Source: Rhizophagus irregularis (taxonomy: Eukaryota > Glomeromycota > Glomeromycetes > Glomerales > Glomeraceae). Taken from it: a DNA stretch of 64,000 nucleotides. The notes beneath the pieces were generated by a model that was not told the DNA's origin, did not search any database, and worked only from the letters and a program-made list of their open reading frames with translations. Positions 47,834 to 58,648 of the stretch are shown piece by piece. The translations under genes were made by a program, and so were the position numbers. Numbering within the stretch: the first letter of the stretch is position 1; each line of letters begins with the position of its first letter. Where the stretch lies: assembly GCF_026210795.1 (NCBI RefSeq), contig NC_089448.1:3038001-3102000 (forward strand), in the 5' to 3' direction.

Positions 47834-48474
47834 ATGTCTCAGTCATCGATTCCAGAATCACTTATTTTGTCAGCTGCTAAATTTACCAAAAACATATTGG
47901 TAAACAGAATAACAATTAATATTAATAATACTCAATCAAGAAATACATTACACCATGGAAGATGTGTTCTTGGAATTGGAAATAAATTAATTACTCCATT
48001 ACCCGTGATGATTAATCGCAGAGAAACGGGATCTATGTAAGTAACAAGTTTGATATTTTTTAATATTAAATTGTTTAAACAATCAACATGCCTTTTGGCT
48101 TTTGTAGAAAACTCAAATCGACTATTAAAAAAGCTTATGGAATTATTACTTATGAAATTGATGATAAGTGTGAGGGTAGCTTACCATTACTTCTTATTGT
48201 AGGTTGGAAGGTAAGTCTTTATTTTACTTTCGTATTTTGAAGATCTTTGCCAAATATATTCGATTGACTAAAAAAACCATGTTTATTTCTTTATTAGATA
48301 TCAATCATCGGAAAAAACAAATGGTTTGTCTTTATTGGCTGTGAAACAGATTCTGATTTTCCAGATGAAAGATCTATAAAGAAATATTTGAAAGAAAATG
48401 GAAGTACAGGATCAAATACTTTTGATTTTGAAGCACATTCGACGACCATTAACGGATCAATAAATGATGGGTAA
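47834..48474 (+). CDS. Small three-exon protein, possibly cytolysin/lectin-like fold
   Basis: Exons 47834-48036, 48108-48210 and 48298-48474 have GT-AG borders and matching phases, giving 160 residues. It starts MSQSSIPESLILSAAKFTKN with no signal peptide. The pattern includes NRITININNTQSRN, PLPVMINRRETGS, KKAYGIITYEIDD, LPLLLIVGWKISIIGKNKWF and FVFIGCE. This recalls the beta-rich actinoporin/fungal-lectin group (an N-terminal helix, IxIxN, a Y-E strand, then W..). The likeness is weak and by eye. A donor-like GGGTAATT at the stop could extend the gene into an exon near 48567 reading NNAQLNICVHSWGLLDRLFS. Function unknown. Confidence 0.55.
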
Positions 48475-49060
48475 TTATTATTATAATACATAATATTTCA
48501 TTATAATACCATATCTGATATGCTTTTTTTCACTAAGAAAATTATAATATATACTGTACATAAATAGGAATAACGCACAACTCAACATTTGTGTCCACTC
48601 TTGGGGGTTATTAGATAGACTTTTTTCTTGACGGACTTTTTATTTTCAACTATATTTATACAGTGTATTTTTAATAAATTACTTTGATTCTAAATTTTAA
48701 AGTTTGAAATAAAAACATTCAGAATTGTTTTTTTTATAAAAAAAATCAGTTTTTTAAAATAAAAAAAAAAAATCGACAATAACAGATATTCTTGAATATC
48801 TGATATGAAAATAGGGTTTTTTATTTATTTATTTAATAATGTTGAAACTTCCACTACTTCAAAACCAAAAAAATCGAAATTTTTAAAATGTTTAAAGAAT
48901 AATTTTTGGTTTTATTAATTAGTAGTGGAATTTTTTTTTTATGATAATTTGGTATAGTAAATTCATTTATGTTCATGTATTAATTTAATATTCCACTATT
49001 CTAGTATTTTTTTTCATTATAGCTGTAATTTTATATCAGTATTATTTAAGATAATCTATT
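48475..49060. other. Intergenic or possible extra 3' exon region
   Basis: Contains the possible alternative exon at about 48567-48635. Otherwise AT-rich with no gene. Confidence 0.35.
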
Positions 49061-49500
49061 AGTAACTATGGCCTGAGAAATGATCGAGGAACTATCAAAA
49101 TTTTAGACGTAAAAGGTAAAACAATGTAATTATCACTTTTTTTTTTAAAAAAAAAAAGATTTCACTAATTCTTAAATAATAATAACAATCATTTAGCATT
49201 ACATTTGATAGAAAAATGACTTTATTAATACCGTTACGTTAGCAATGAAAATGATTTACGTTTACAGTAAGTTATGGATGAATTTGATATTCTTTAGTAA
49301 ATGGGAATTTTATTTTAATGGGGTCAATTAATTTCTTTATGTAAAGCATTTGTTTTAATTTATTTTATATTTTATTTTAGTAAATGTTAACGGTAAGGTA
49401 TTTATTTATGATCTCTATGAAATAATTAATCAAATCAAGAAAAAGGATACTTTTTTACGTTCCAAAATTTTAATATTTCATCCAATGAACTTTTATTAAT
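49060..49500 (+). pseudogene. Possible relic of a repeat-propeller-like protein
   Basis: Plus-strand fragments NYGLRNDRGTIKILDVKGK (near 49063) and VNVNGKVFIYDLYEIINQIK (near 49384, after an acceptor-like TTTTAG) resemble short beta-propeller strands. They are separated by intron-like AT-rich DNA. Stops and missing pieces prevent a model. Low confidence. Confidence 0.25.
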
Positions 49501-49588
49501 TATATAGTAAGTGTAAAGTTACGTTTAGATTAAGAAAATCAGTCCATTAATTAATTTGTATATTACATAACTAGAACTGTACCACTAT

Positions 49589-49606
49589 GGCCGCCTGGCG
49601 GCGGCC
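49589..49606. repeat. GC-only palindrome
   Basis: Arms GGCCGCC and GGCGGCC with a short loop, in an otherwise AT-rich stretch. Comparable in character to 2712-2729. Confidence 0.45.
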
Positions 49607-49730
49607 TTCAAAATAAAATTAGGTGTAACATGAGCATAAATGCATAGTCAAATAAACACTTTTTTTAAAGAACCCCTAATTGCTTTATTATACTTATATG
49701 ATAACTGATAACATGATAATCTAGGTTTGT

Positions 49731-49861
49731 TTATGAAATAGGAAGCGGTTGTGATGCTACTTGTTCCAAGCGAGAATATTCTTTAATCACATTTGGATCT
49801 ACTTTGAATGCATCTCTATTTAAATTCATTGTTTGAATTTGATCCCATTTAGGACATCTGA
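49731..49861 (-). pseudogene. Terminal exon fragment, family unrecognised
   Basis: After an AG acceptor, a minus-strand frame reads CPKWDQIQTMNLNRDAFKVD, continues to RLEQVASQPLPIS, and then TAA. The sequence is protein-like, but no upstream exon could be joined. The preceding minus-strand DNA is a tandem repeat region. Confidence 0.35.
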
Positions 49862-49929
49862 TTCAGTTTTATTGATTTAATGTTAGTAATAAATTATTAA
49901 AAAAATTATTAGTAATCAAATTATTATGA

Positions 49930-50545
49930 AAGTTTTAATAGTTCGTATATATATGGTCAGTGATCTATAACATATATTTGTAATATTATTATTAAGGATC
50001 AACAATTAAATTTTACAATAACTTCAGTTTTTTTTTTAATAAAAAATAAATAAATATAATGTTTATTATATATAAGATATAAAAAATACCAGATAATAAA
50101 AATGAATTTTAAAAACAGTTCGTATTTGTCAGGTGATCTATGACATGCATAATAGTACGATCAGCAATTAAATTTTACGTTGACTTCGTTGACTTCAAAT
50201 TTTTTTTTTTTGAACTAATTATACTTTGATATAAAAATAAAATAAATGCAACTTCTTTTATTTCATTTATTTCATTGAAAAATAAATAAAGTACTTATTA
50301 CATATAAAATATAAAAAACAATAGATAATAAAAAAAAGAATTTTAAAAACAGTTCGTATTTGTCAGGTGATCTATGACATGTGTAACATGATCAGCAATT
50401 AAATTTTACGTAGACTTCAAATTTTTTTTAAACCACTTTTCTTTGACATAAAAAATAAAATACGTTTTTTATTTCATTAAAAAAAATAAATATAGCACTT
50501 ATTACATATAAAATATAAAGAACAGATAATAAAAAAATTAAAGAA
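49930..50545. repeat. Three-copy degenerate tandem repeat
   Basis: Units begin near 49936, 50117 and 50349 with CAGTTCGTAT, continue CAGGTGATCTAT and GATCAGCAATTAAATTTTAC, and end in ATAAAATATAAA and AGATAATAAAAA. Periods are about 180 and 230 bp. The array abuts the 3' end of the gene at 50580-51627. Confidence 0.65.
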
Positions 50546-50579
50546 AAGATTATTACTGGGTTACGTTAGTTCATAAACA

Positions 50580-51627
50580 TTATTTAGTTTTTTGTTTTTT
50601 TCTACCTCTTGTTGAATTTGAAATTTTTGGTGTATTATTTTTTTTTTTAATATTTTCGTTTCTCTCTTCATTTTCTTCAATATTTTCATTTCTTTCTTCA
50701 TTTTCTATTAATTCTTTCTTCATTTTCTTCATTTGTAATAGAAGTTTCACTATCATGAATTTCATCACTTTGTTGATTTTGTAATAGCAAAGATCTTGAA
50801 ATATCTGCTATTTTAGTCATATTTGTTTTACATTTATTTTTAGTTGGTGTCATTGACAATGATGGTTGTGTTGTTGAATTCTGTTGTATGAGAGAAATTC
50901 TTTGTTCTATAACAGATTTTGAAGATCCTTCATTACGTGAATCAGATTTTGATTTCCATGGAACTACAATACTGTTATCTGATTCTATTTTTGCTGATAC
51001 AAACTGAAATTCCAAAATTTCACAGTATAATTGATCTTTTGCAAAAAAAATACTCCTGTTGTATGAACTGTTGAATTTTTTCTGGCTTTTGTTAACGCGT
51101 TCTTAAATCGCCCATTTGGTGGGTGAGTTAAATTTACAGTAAATGGAGTAAATTGATCCTTAGATATATAAATATGGCTTTACTTGTATTTGTAAAGTAT
51201 ATCCACTTTCTGTTAATTCTGCATACCCCAAAGTCTTTCCAAGAAGATGTACAGTTGGTTTTATTATAGGAATATCTTCCTTATCGATAAGTACAGTTGG
51301 TTTTATTATAGGAATATCTTCCTTATCGATAAGGAGTTGTACATTAGTTGTAATAGAGACGTTTATTGAACCATCTTGAGTTGTTGAAAATTTTCCTGTA
51401 ATTAAGTATACATTTTCTGCCTTAAGTGGCGAAGTTACTTCAGATCCATCATCTGAATCAAGGTCTGTGTTATTTATTAAGGTCATATAATTGTAAAATT
51501 TATATATTTGAAATGCATCTTCATTATCAATTCGGGAAATAGCCATGCCTTTCTGCAAGACACCATTATTAATAGTTTCATCAGTCACAGAGAGTATATA
51601 CATGATGGTTGTAATGTTTGCAATCAT
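50580..51627 (-). pseudogene. Frameshifted lineage-specific family gene with a 42-bp tandem duplication
   Basis: The minus-strand frame starts MIANITTIMYILSVTDETIN and includes KAENVYLITGKFSTTQDGS and HLLGKTLGYAELTESGYTLQ. Then TAA follows PYLYI, but the next frame carries on with SKDQFTPFTVNLTHPPNGRF and ends at an 8-T run. Adding one T there would restore CEILEFQFVSAKIESDNS. A last frame change leads to the basic tail STRGRKKQKTK. Three breaks suggest a pseudogene or homopolymer errors. I recall similar unnamed proteins repeated in Rhizophagus. Codons for LIDKEDIPIIKPTV occur twice, exactly in tandem (51249-51290 and 51291-51332). Confidence 0.65.
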
Positions 51628-53080
51628 ATTTCGAAATTTTTTTTGAATCTGATTATTATTAAAATGAAAAATGAATAAAAGTAAAAAAAAGTAAATGAAT
51701 TACTTATATTTATAAAAAAAATTATGACTTTAATATATTTATAATATATTTTATTTTTTAAAAAAAAGTAATAATATTACAATTATTTATTATTATTTAT
51801 GATTTATGATTATTAAAAAAATGTGATTTTATTACAATTTATTACAAAATTATGATACATTTTATTTAAAACTTAAAAAAGTGGTTCATTGAAAAAATTA
51901 CGATTTTATTATTTATTAATATATGAAAAATTTTGATTTTTATCAAATTTATTAAAAAAAATGCAATTTTATTGAAAAAATTATGATTTTATTACAATTT
52001 TATTGCAAAATTATGATGATTTTATTACATTTATTTAAATTTAAAAAAAAGTAGTTTTCATTGAAAATTGCGATTTTATTATTTATTTACATTGAAAAAA
52101 AATTGATTTTATCAAAAATTTATTACAATTTATATAATAAAATTAATTTATTAATTTATATAATAGTTTATGATTGAAATAACATAATCTCATTAACTGT
52201 TAAATATTACTTTATTAATTAAATAAATGATAAAAAAAAGGGTAATTTTATTAGAACTAATTTGTTTATAGTTACTATATGCGGCTTTAAATTTTCTAAC
52301 CTGTGAATTCAATTTTAGTTTATTTTCATTGTAACGTAAATGATGATCATCTTTCAATTTTTCAATTTGTAAATTTATTTATTTTTTATTATTAAAAAAG
52401 TGTAATAATCTGTTGAAAAAAACCACACTTTTATAATTATAGCTATAAAAAAAGGGTGGTTTCATTGTAACTAATTTATTTATAGTTATTAATTGCGGCT
52501 TTAGTTCTTTTAACTAATATTAACATGTGAATTTAATTGTAGATTATTTTCATTGTGAGTTTGTGACGTAAATGATGATCATCTTTCGATTTTTAATTTG
52601 TAAATTTATTTATTTTTTTTTATTATTAATTAAAAAATGTGTAATTTATGGGAAAAATCACAATTTTTAATTTAATTAACAAACAAATAAAAAAATACAA
52701 TTTTATTAATAAAAAAAAGTACCTTTATTATAACTAATTTATTTATAGTTACTATATACAAGTTTCAATTTTTATAACATGTGAATCCAATTTTAGATTA
52801 TTTTTACTTACTGTGACGTAAATGATGATCAACTTCAATTCACGAAATTTATTTAAACAACTGCTGTCCAAAAAACAATCAATTGATATATTGAAATTGA
52901 AATTGAAATTGAAATTCATTGCAATGAAACGAAATTTCAATTATGTTTATATATATTTTATATAAAAACGGACCCTGTTTTGCCATATTTGCTAACCAAA
53001 TTAGGACCTACTTCCTTCCTTTTTTGGAATACAACTTATTATTACAACGGCCAATCACAATAAACAACACTATGAAATTT
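51628..53080. repeat. AT-rich upstream region with three degenerate tandem units
   Basis: Units near 52257-52390, 52472-52615 and 52736-52840 share CTAATTTNTTTATAGTTA, AACNTGTGAATNCAATTNTAG and TGACGTAAATGATGATCA. Between them are runs of TTTTATTA. From 51650 to 52150 the sequence repeats short ATTTTATTACAATT words. A short AATTGAAATTG array lies at 52892-52916. No gene. Confidence 0.55.
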
Positions 53081-53836
53081 AGATCATCTGATTGCTAACA
53101 ACTTTGTATCGTGATCTGTATATATTGATAATTTATTTATTAGCTTTAAATCAATATTATGAAATTTAAGAAAATTATTACATAATATTAATATATAAAA
53201 TGTCATGTGAATCGTACGCAAACTTATTATAAACGCAAAATTATATGTTAACCGATTAATTAACCGATTAATCTTACTCCAGAATGAAGCTGTCTTGAAA
53301 ATTCGGTAAAATCTTTGATCTAAATTTTCTCTTATTGTGAAAATGAAATTGTCCTGAAAATTCACACAATAAAGATGAGAACTGCTTTCCATTTTTGATT
53401 TAATAACTTTCTCTTTTCGTAAAATCAAAGTTGTTGGTTATCATCAAAAATTCAAGCTTTTTTGTTATTTAATTATAGTTACTAATAAATATAATTATGA
53501 TAAATGGTTCTCATTTTGAAAAAAAAAGTAAAAGAAATTTCAATTGAAAACTCAGCGTATTTGATTTTTTTTTTAAAATAAAAGAAAACTTTTGCAGCAA
53601 AAGACTTTTTAATATAGTACGCAACTAAATAAAAATCTAGTATGGAATTTGAGGACATATTGTTTTAGGATGGCCACAGTATTGTGAGAAATATAGAGAT
53701 GTACGTGAGAATTTATTCTAAATGTTTTAATTTAATTATAATTTTTATCTTTTATTCTTCTTTTGCAAAAGAAATTTCTCAATATTTTATTTTAATTACA
53801 TTTACTTAAAATTTATAGTTATGATTAATTTTAATC

Positions 53837-54085
53837 TTGAAAAATCTTAGCCCTTATAGCCTCTCGCGGCTACAAACAGTACTTGAGAACAACCAATTAT
53901 TTAGTGGATTTGATCCAACTTTTTTCCACAATTTTACGAGTTCTGGACAGATAAGCATTATCAACTCAACTTATGCTAAAGACGTAAAATTATCGAATCA
54001 AAAGAAATATCGACAAGCGATATATCTTTTCAAGAGTAACAAGAACTGGACTATGTCATCGGCCATCCTCAATTATCAATGTTGA
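53837..54085 (+). CDS. 82-aa open frame, unrecognised, start uncertain
   Basis: The frame encodes LSPYSLSRLQTVLENNQLFS, then FHNFTSSGQISIINSTYAKD and KKYRQAIYLFKSNKNWTMSS, ending ...LNYQC. No ATG lies in frame. The nearest ATG (53821) is in another frame that stops after nine codons, so a frame change or a missing first exon is likely. The copy at 41878-42113 is broken. Short pieces of the same sequence (GAAAGAAATACCGAAAAGCG type) occur near 5490, 45630 and 60440. It could be a fragment of a larger gene. Confidence 0.35.
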   Translation: MKNLSPYSLSRLQTVLENNQLFSGFDPTFFHNFTSSGQISIINSTYAKDVKLSNQKKYRQAIYLFKSNKNWTMSSAILNYQC

Positions 54086-54599
54086 GGAATAGGTGCTTGG
54101 TATTTCAATAAATGATTAGTCTTAAATTGATAATATGGAACAAAGTTATTATTCACATAATTTAATTAAAAGGTGGATTTATTTCGTTTAAGAGATAAAT
54201 ACATAATGGTTATAAAATATAACGTAGTACAATATAAAAAAAAACTACAAAATAATAAATATAAAAAAAATTTAGAGAAATATCGTTATAATCGAATAAA
54301 TCTGGAAAATGATTATCTGGGAATGCGAAGTTCTTGGAAATACCTTATTTTAACATAAAATTTCTTGTAAAATGTAAAGAAAAAAAAATCTACTAAAGAT
54401 GTTGATTGTTAAGATTGAAAGTAGCGAAATGGCCCATGACTTGGTTGTTCGTGATCGACCCATAATTGGTGACTCGTGCTTTATAGCCACCAATGGATCT
54501 TGGCTTAATATTGAATGCTCTTCTTTAAAATCTCGTGTTTTATTTTTAAAAGCCAATTTTATATCAGCGCCCGCATCCTAGGATATCTCTTTGACAAAT

Positions 54600-54720
54600 A
54601 CTACATGGGTTAAGTTGATTTCGCAGATGATAATTTGATGAAAGTGTTTCGAGTTGAGAAACCTCCTTCAATATTGTCTGTTAGCCATATTGAAATATAG
54701 AGAGTTTCATCCTTCACTCA
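54600..54720 (-). pseudogene. MAGRLK-family remnant (copy C)
   Basis: About 100 bp aligns with the start of the MAGRLK gene (GATTTCGCAGATGATAATTTGATGAAA, GAGTTGAGAAACCTC). It has an internal insertion and loses the rest of the gene. Confidence 0.5.
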
Positions 54721-55009
54721 ATATATTTCCTGTAGATCGAGGTTAAAGTGGAAAAAAGCATTAAACCGAAATGTCATTAATAATTGGAACAAAAACTTCA
54801 AAATTAGTGTAAATTGTCACGCGTTAAGGATTCACAGTTATTGTTGCAAAACAAGAACCATCCATATCTCCATTGTCAATCCAATAATTTCGTCCCTGAA
54901 TTGCCTTGCATTGGTGTGCACGATCTTAAACAATTAAAATATTAGTATCAATAATCGTTAGCTACTAGTCTGTTACCATATGAAAAAAGTTTTAAATTGG
55001 AGCAAACCT

Positions 55010-55208
55010 CCCTGTAAAAAATCTGATCCGTGTTTTATCTTTCCATGTTTTTTCCGTGAATGTATCATTTTCATGGAATTAATAGCCTTAAATCATGGAA
55101 ATTTTCATCTCGCTAACACGGATATCCGTGAATGTATCATTTTCACGGAATTTTTACGGAAGACACGGAGAAATAATGGAAATATTCGGATAAAAATTTT
55201 TTATAGGG
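55010..55208. mobile_element. 199-bp CCCTGTAAAAA-ended MITE with CCT duplication
   Basis: The ends are CCCTGTAAAAAATC and, inverted, CCCTATAAAAAATT. CCT flanks both sides (55007-55009 and 55209-55211). The duplicate loci at 30670 and 44238 read AGCAAGCCTTATTTATT without interruption, giving two independent empty sites. Inside, TCCGTGAATGTATCATTTTC is repeated twice. The ends and the 3-bp duplication match the 185-bp elements at 10 kb, so the same CACTA-like family is likely. Confidence 0.85.
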
Positions 55209-55346
55209 CCTTATTTATTTGAAATACAAAAATAAAAAGATGCAATCTTAGTCTGTGATTGATACATGAGGTTTCCATGCTAATTAATATAAACTATTAT
55301 TGTTTCGAACGATGTTTCTTTATTCCAGCATTTCTTTGAGGGGGAA

Positions 55347-56170
55347 TCATCTTCTGCTCATACCCAATCTTTTAACAACCCTACAATTACGCTGAAATTC
55401 TTTCACACCATTATGTAATGTTTGGTACTTCCCGGAATCTTTGACAAGAGCATCTTTGAAAAATTCGATGCTCGATGATAATTTGTCACCTTGGGAAACT
55501 TCCTGAAGTGAAAAGCAAGAAGCACCAATCCCTAGCAGAGGTCATGACACCATGAAGATAATCAAAATAATCATCGCCGCTCGCTCTTTTTTTTCTTATG
55601 AGCTTTCGAGTTGCTTGATATCTTCGAGCATACTTTGTTGAAACCTTGTCTTCTGTGACGCAAATAAGTCAGAGCTAGTTCCATTGAGAAATAATAAGAA
55701 CGAAGTAAATTATTCTCATACCTTGATTGCATAATCGATCCGCCTGGATTTTTCATCACCAATAATTTCATATTCGGATCTCATGCCTGAAAATTTGAAA
55801 CTCTTTCCAGTAGAATTTTAGTGATAGGATAGCAGTGTGGAGTATCGTTAAAAATGTACTCGTTGCGAATTGATTCCAAAAAAATATCTAAAACTAAAGT
55901 TCCATAATTTTCGTGCCTGAATAAAAAAAAAAATCGTAAAGTTCTCATCACCGTCCCGAATTTTGTGAATAGGTGGGGGTAAGTAATAGGATGATGACTA
56001 TGTCTTCACTTTTAAAGAATTATCTTGCTAATACTTCCTTCAAATTGCATAGACGAAGAAGTTTTTCTCTTAATTTCCTTAACGTGAGAAAATTACTGCA
56101 TTTTTGTTTGAAGGGATAGTTCTTTCGCCATTTGGCAAGAAGTATTCAGTTTCTCTGTAACTCCTTATTA
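55347..56170 (-). pseudogene. Crinkler-type C-terminal domain relic (copy C, best preserved)
   Basis: In minus-strand order: LVLDIFLESIRNEYIFNDTP, then (frame change) SEYEIIGDEKSRRIDYAIK ending at a GTATGAG donor. After an AG follow LICVTEDKVSTKYARR, GDDYFDYLHGVMTSARDWCF and LLFTSGSF. A further frame change leads to EVSQGDKLSSSIEFFKDALV and a stop after GMSRR. The D in RIDYAIK and the E-D-K in VTEDK lie where the D...E-x-K centre of PD-(D/E)xK nucleases is placed in CRN effectors. The N-terminal header and NTPase parts are absent. Inactive as it stands. Confidence 0.6.
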
Positions 56171-56817
56171 CTAATACTCTAAGAAATTTTCTTTCTTTGA
56201 TATTTTATTTTGAAAATGGGTTCGACTTTATTATTGCATTTGAATAATCTATAATATTAATTATAATATAAATTTTCATTTAATAAAATTCTCGGACTTT
56301 CGGGATTGTCGCACACAACATTGGATGTTAATATATGTTTTTATGTCACACATAAATGTCAGATGATTTCCACAATTACATCATTGCACAATTTGCACGC
56401 AAATGTATCATTTATCGTAGACAGAAGCATATTGGACTCGTATCACCATCAACTTTTACATATGATTTTTACATTTTTTACATCAATAGATAAAAAATTC
56501 ATTAATTCATAATTAGAATATATCGTAAATCAGAAAAAAAACAAAATAAGTCCCTTTTATACTACTATGTGTACAATATTTTTCGCTCTAAAATTGAAAT
56601 TATTTCGTTTATAAATGGTCCAAAGTTCTTTACAATAATATCTTTAAGGAAGTATAAATAATAATAATTTTATTTAAATGACATAATAGTGATACAATAT
56701 AAAGAAATACAATATAAACAAATATATAAATAATAATATACTTTATAAAATAATAGATATATGAAAATATGAGAAATAAAAAATATAGGGTAAAAAAAAA
56801 ATTAAAATTAAAAATTC

Positions 56818-57249
56818 TTATTGTTGAAATTGAGTAAATTGAGTATTCGTGACATCTGAAGAAGAGTAATTTGAATAATTATTATCTTGTTGAGAAGAAG
56901 AAGTAGGTATGACGATAATTTTAAATCCAGGGATATCAAAACTAAGGATTTGAGATTGAGAAGGGTTAACATTAGTCATGTTAAATAAATTAAGTGGAAG
57001 AGTATTTTCAGTAGTCTGCTGCGGAACAACATACTGCGGAGCATATGACGTAGTTGAAGTATTGGAAGTGGATTGTTGATCTAAGTAATTGGTGTTTGTA
57101 TAAAATGTTGGGAAATTATTATTAGAAGGGTTGACGTTCACATTATAATTCGAAGAAGAATTTTCCGGTTGAATAACAGTAGATTGCAAATTACTGAATT
57201 CGATAAAAGTGGGATCATTTTGATTATTTTGTAAAGTATTTTGACTCAT
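56818..57249 (-). CDS. Q/N-rich protein with conserved hydrophobic core (copy C)
   Basis: Single exon, 143 residues, starting MSQNTLQNNQNDPTFIEF. The N-terminus is N/Q/S/T-rich and lacks about 10 residues present in copies A and D (around NENISTPI). The core ILSFDIPGFKIIVIPT is intact, followed by SSSQQDNNYSNYSS and TQFTQFQQ. A TATA-type block shared with copy D lies 87-104 bp upstream. This is probably an expressed paralogue. Role unknown. Confidence 0.75.
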   Translation of the reverse strand: MSQNTLQNNQNDPTFIEFSNLQSTVIQPENSSSNYNVNVNPSNNNFPTFYTNTNYLDQQSTSNTSTTSYAPQYVVPQQTTENTLPLNLFNMTNVNPSQSQILSFDIPGFKIIVIPTSSSQQDNNYSNYSSSDVTNTQFTQFQQ

Positions 57250-57335
57250 GTTGAATTTTGAAGAATTTTATGTTATAATCGGAAAGTTTTATTTTTTTTT
57301 ATTATTATTTTTTTATTTTTTATTTGTAGGAAGAG

Positions 57336-57353
57336 ATTTTGGACCATTTTATA
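57336..57353 (-). promoter_or_regulatory. Conserved TATA block of the Q/N-rich genes (copy C)
   Basis: On the minus strand this reads TATAAAATGGTCCAAAAT, identical to 58528-58545 before copy D. The surrounding sequence has diverged more. Copy A lacks it. Position and sequence fit a core promoter. Confidence 0.55.
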
Positions 57354-57359
57354 ACAGAA

Positions 57360-58520
57360 AAATGGATGTAATTCAAGTATTTGATTTAATATAATTATGG
57401 TATGTTGGTATTTCTGGTATGGTTTATGTAATCAATAAAGGTTCTTACTTTGTGTATCCTAAATTGATATTTGATTTGATGACTGGTATTCGTATTTGTT
57501 TATATACTAATTATATAATCAATAAAGGGTTGTAACGCATAGGGCTGTTTATTATATCGGATGGTGCATTACAAATAAACAATTTTTTTATAAATTTATT
57601 GTAAAATGCCAACATTTTGATATATTTTCTGAAATATATTAAAATATAAATTTAGTTATTTAAAAAGCTTTTCATAAATCTTTAACTAGAATAAAATAAT
57701 AGAAATATGAAAAAATTTTTTTTATTTTACATAAAACTACAATATCTAATAATTATTTTCTCTTTCATAAAATTACATATATTTTTAATGTTTAAATTGT
57801 ATTTTCTTTCTTACCTTTAGGAAGTTCTTGTAAAAAACTTAGTTATGACGATTATGGTTACGCAAATATTGAAATAAAATTGATATTAATAGTATATTTA
57901 AAAAAAGATGTTTTGAATAACATATCAGTAATTAGCTGGTAATACAAAAATATTACAATTATTACAAAATTGGTTATTTATCAAAGGGTAAACACCGTTA
58001 TTTCACGTTTTATAAAAATCAGGAACGACGATCACTACATTAAAAGTAAACTATAAAAAACACTTGATGTAATATCCATTATTTATGTACCAATGTTTTT
58101 TCTTGGAAATAATAAAAAATTTTTTTTTTTATTTATTTAAGCATCGGTTGGTTTATTTTTTTTTGTACCACATCAGAATTTTTCCGTATTAGTATTCAAT
58201 ATAAAGAAGGGTTTGTATACTTTATGATTTAATGTTACATTACTAACCTTTTTTAAAATGGCTGCGAATTCTTTTGATATATTTAATGTTGTATTACATA
58301 TAGATTATTTCTGCGGTAACTTATTACAGTATATGTATATAAAATATTGTATAATATATATATATGTATGGAATTTTCCTTTTAAAAGATTTAATTTAAT
58401 TTATTGGGTAATATTTTAATATCCCCTCAGATAATACAAATATCTGAGGATGAACAAACAACTTGAAATTCCATAATGTATAAACCTTTCTTTTTTTGCC
58501 GAACACCTCGAACACCTTTT
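57360..58520. other. Intergenic between two divergent Q/N-rich genes
   Basis: About 1.2 kb separates the TATA blocks of copies C (minus) and D (plus). It is AT-rich, with a loosely repeated ATAATCAATAAAGG word near 57433 and 57517. No gene. Confidence 0.45.
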
Positions 58521-58527
58521 TTTCTAC

Positions 58528-58545
58528 TATAAAATGGTCCAAAAT
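58528..58545 (+). promoter_or_regulatory. Conserved TATA block of the Q/N-rich genes (copy D)
   Basis: TATAAAATGGTCCAAAAT lies 121 bp upstream of the ATG. It matches the copy C block exactly and is followed by a T/C-rich stretch (TTTCTTTCTCCCC). Confidence 0.55.
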
Positions 58546-58648
58546 TTCTTTCTCCCCACCAAAATAAAAAAATAAAAAAATAGGTTCCGATTTGTCAAAA
58601 ACTTTTCAATATTATTCTAAATTCATAAATCTCGTTCAAAATTCAACC

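Larger units (their letters stand above)
53270..57260 (+). repeat. Segmental duplication, copy C
   Basis: Direct copy of 41400-46920, shorter mainly because parts of the MAGRLK region and the fifth Q/N remnant are missing. It carries its own 199-bp insertion (55010-55208) but lacks the 352-bp element of copy B. These private insertions date to after the duplication. Confidence 0.7.

Noticed and set aside
49930-50545. Possible CRISPR-like or satellite array
   Set aside because: Only three diverged units of unequal length with no constant spacer; an ordinary degenerate tandem repeat in a eukaryotic genome.
54399-54581. 60-codon plus-strand frame over the W-rich fragment
   Set aside because: The homologous copy at 42.4-42.6 kb supports the minus-strand reading instead.
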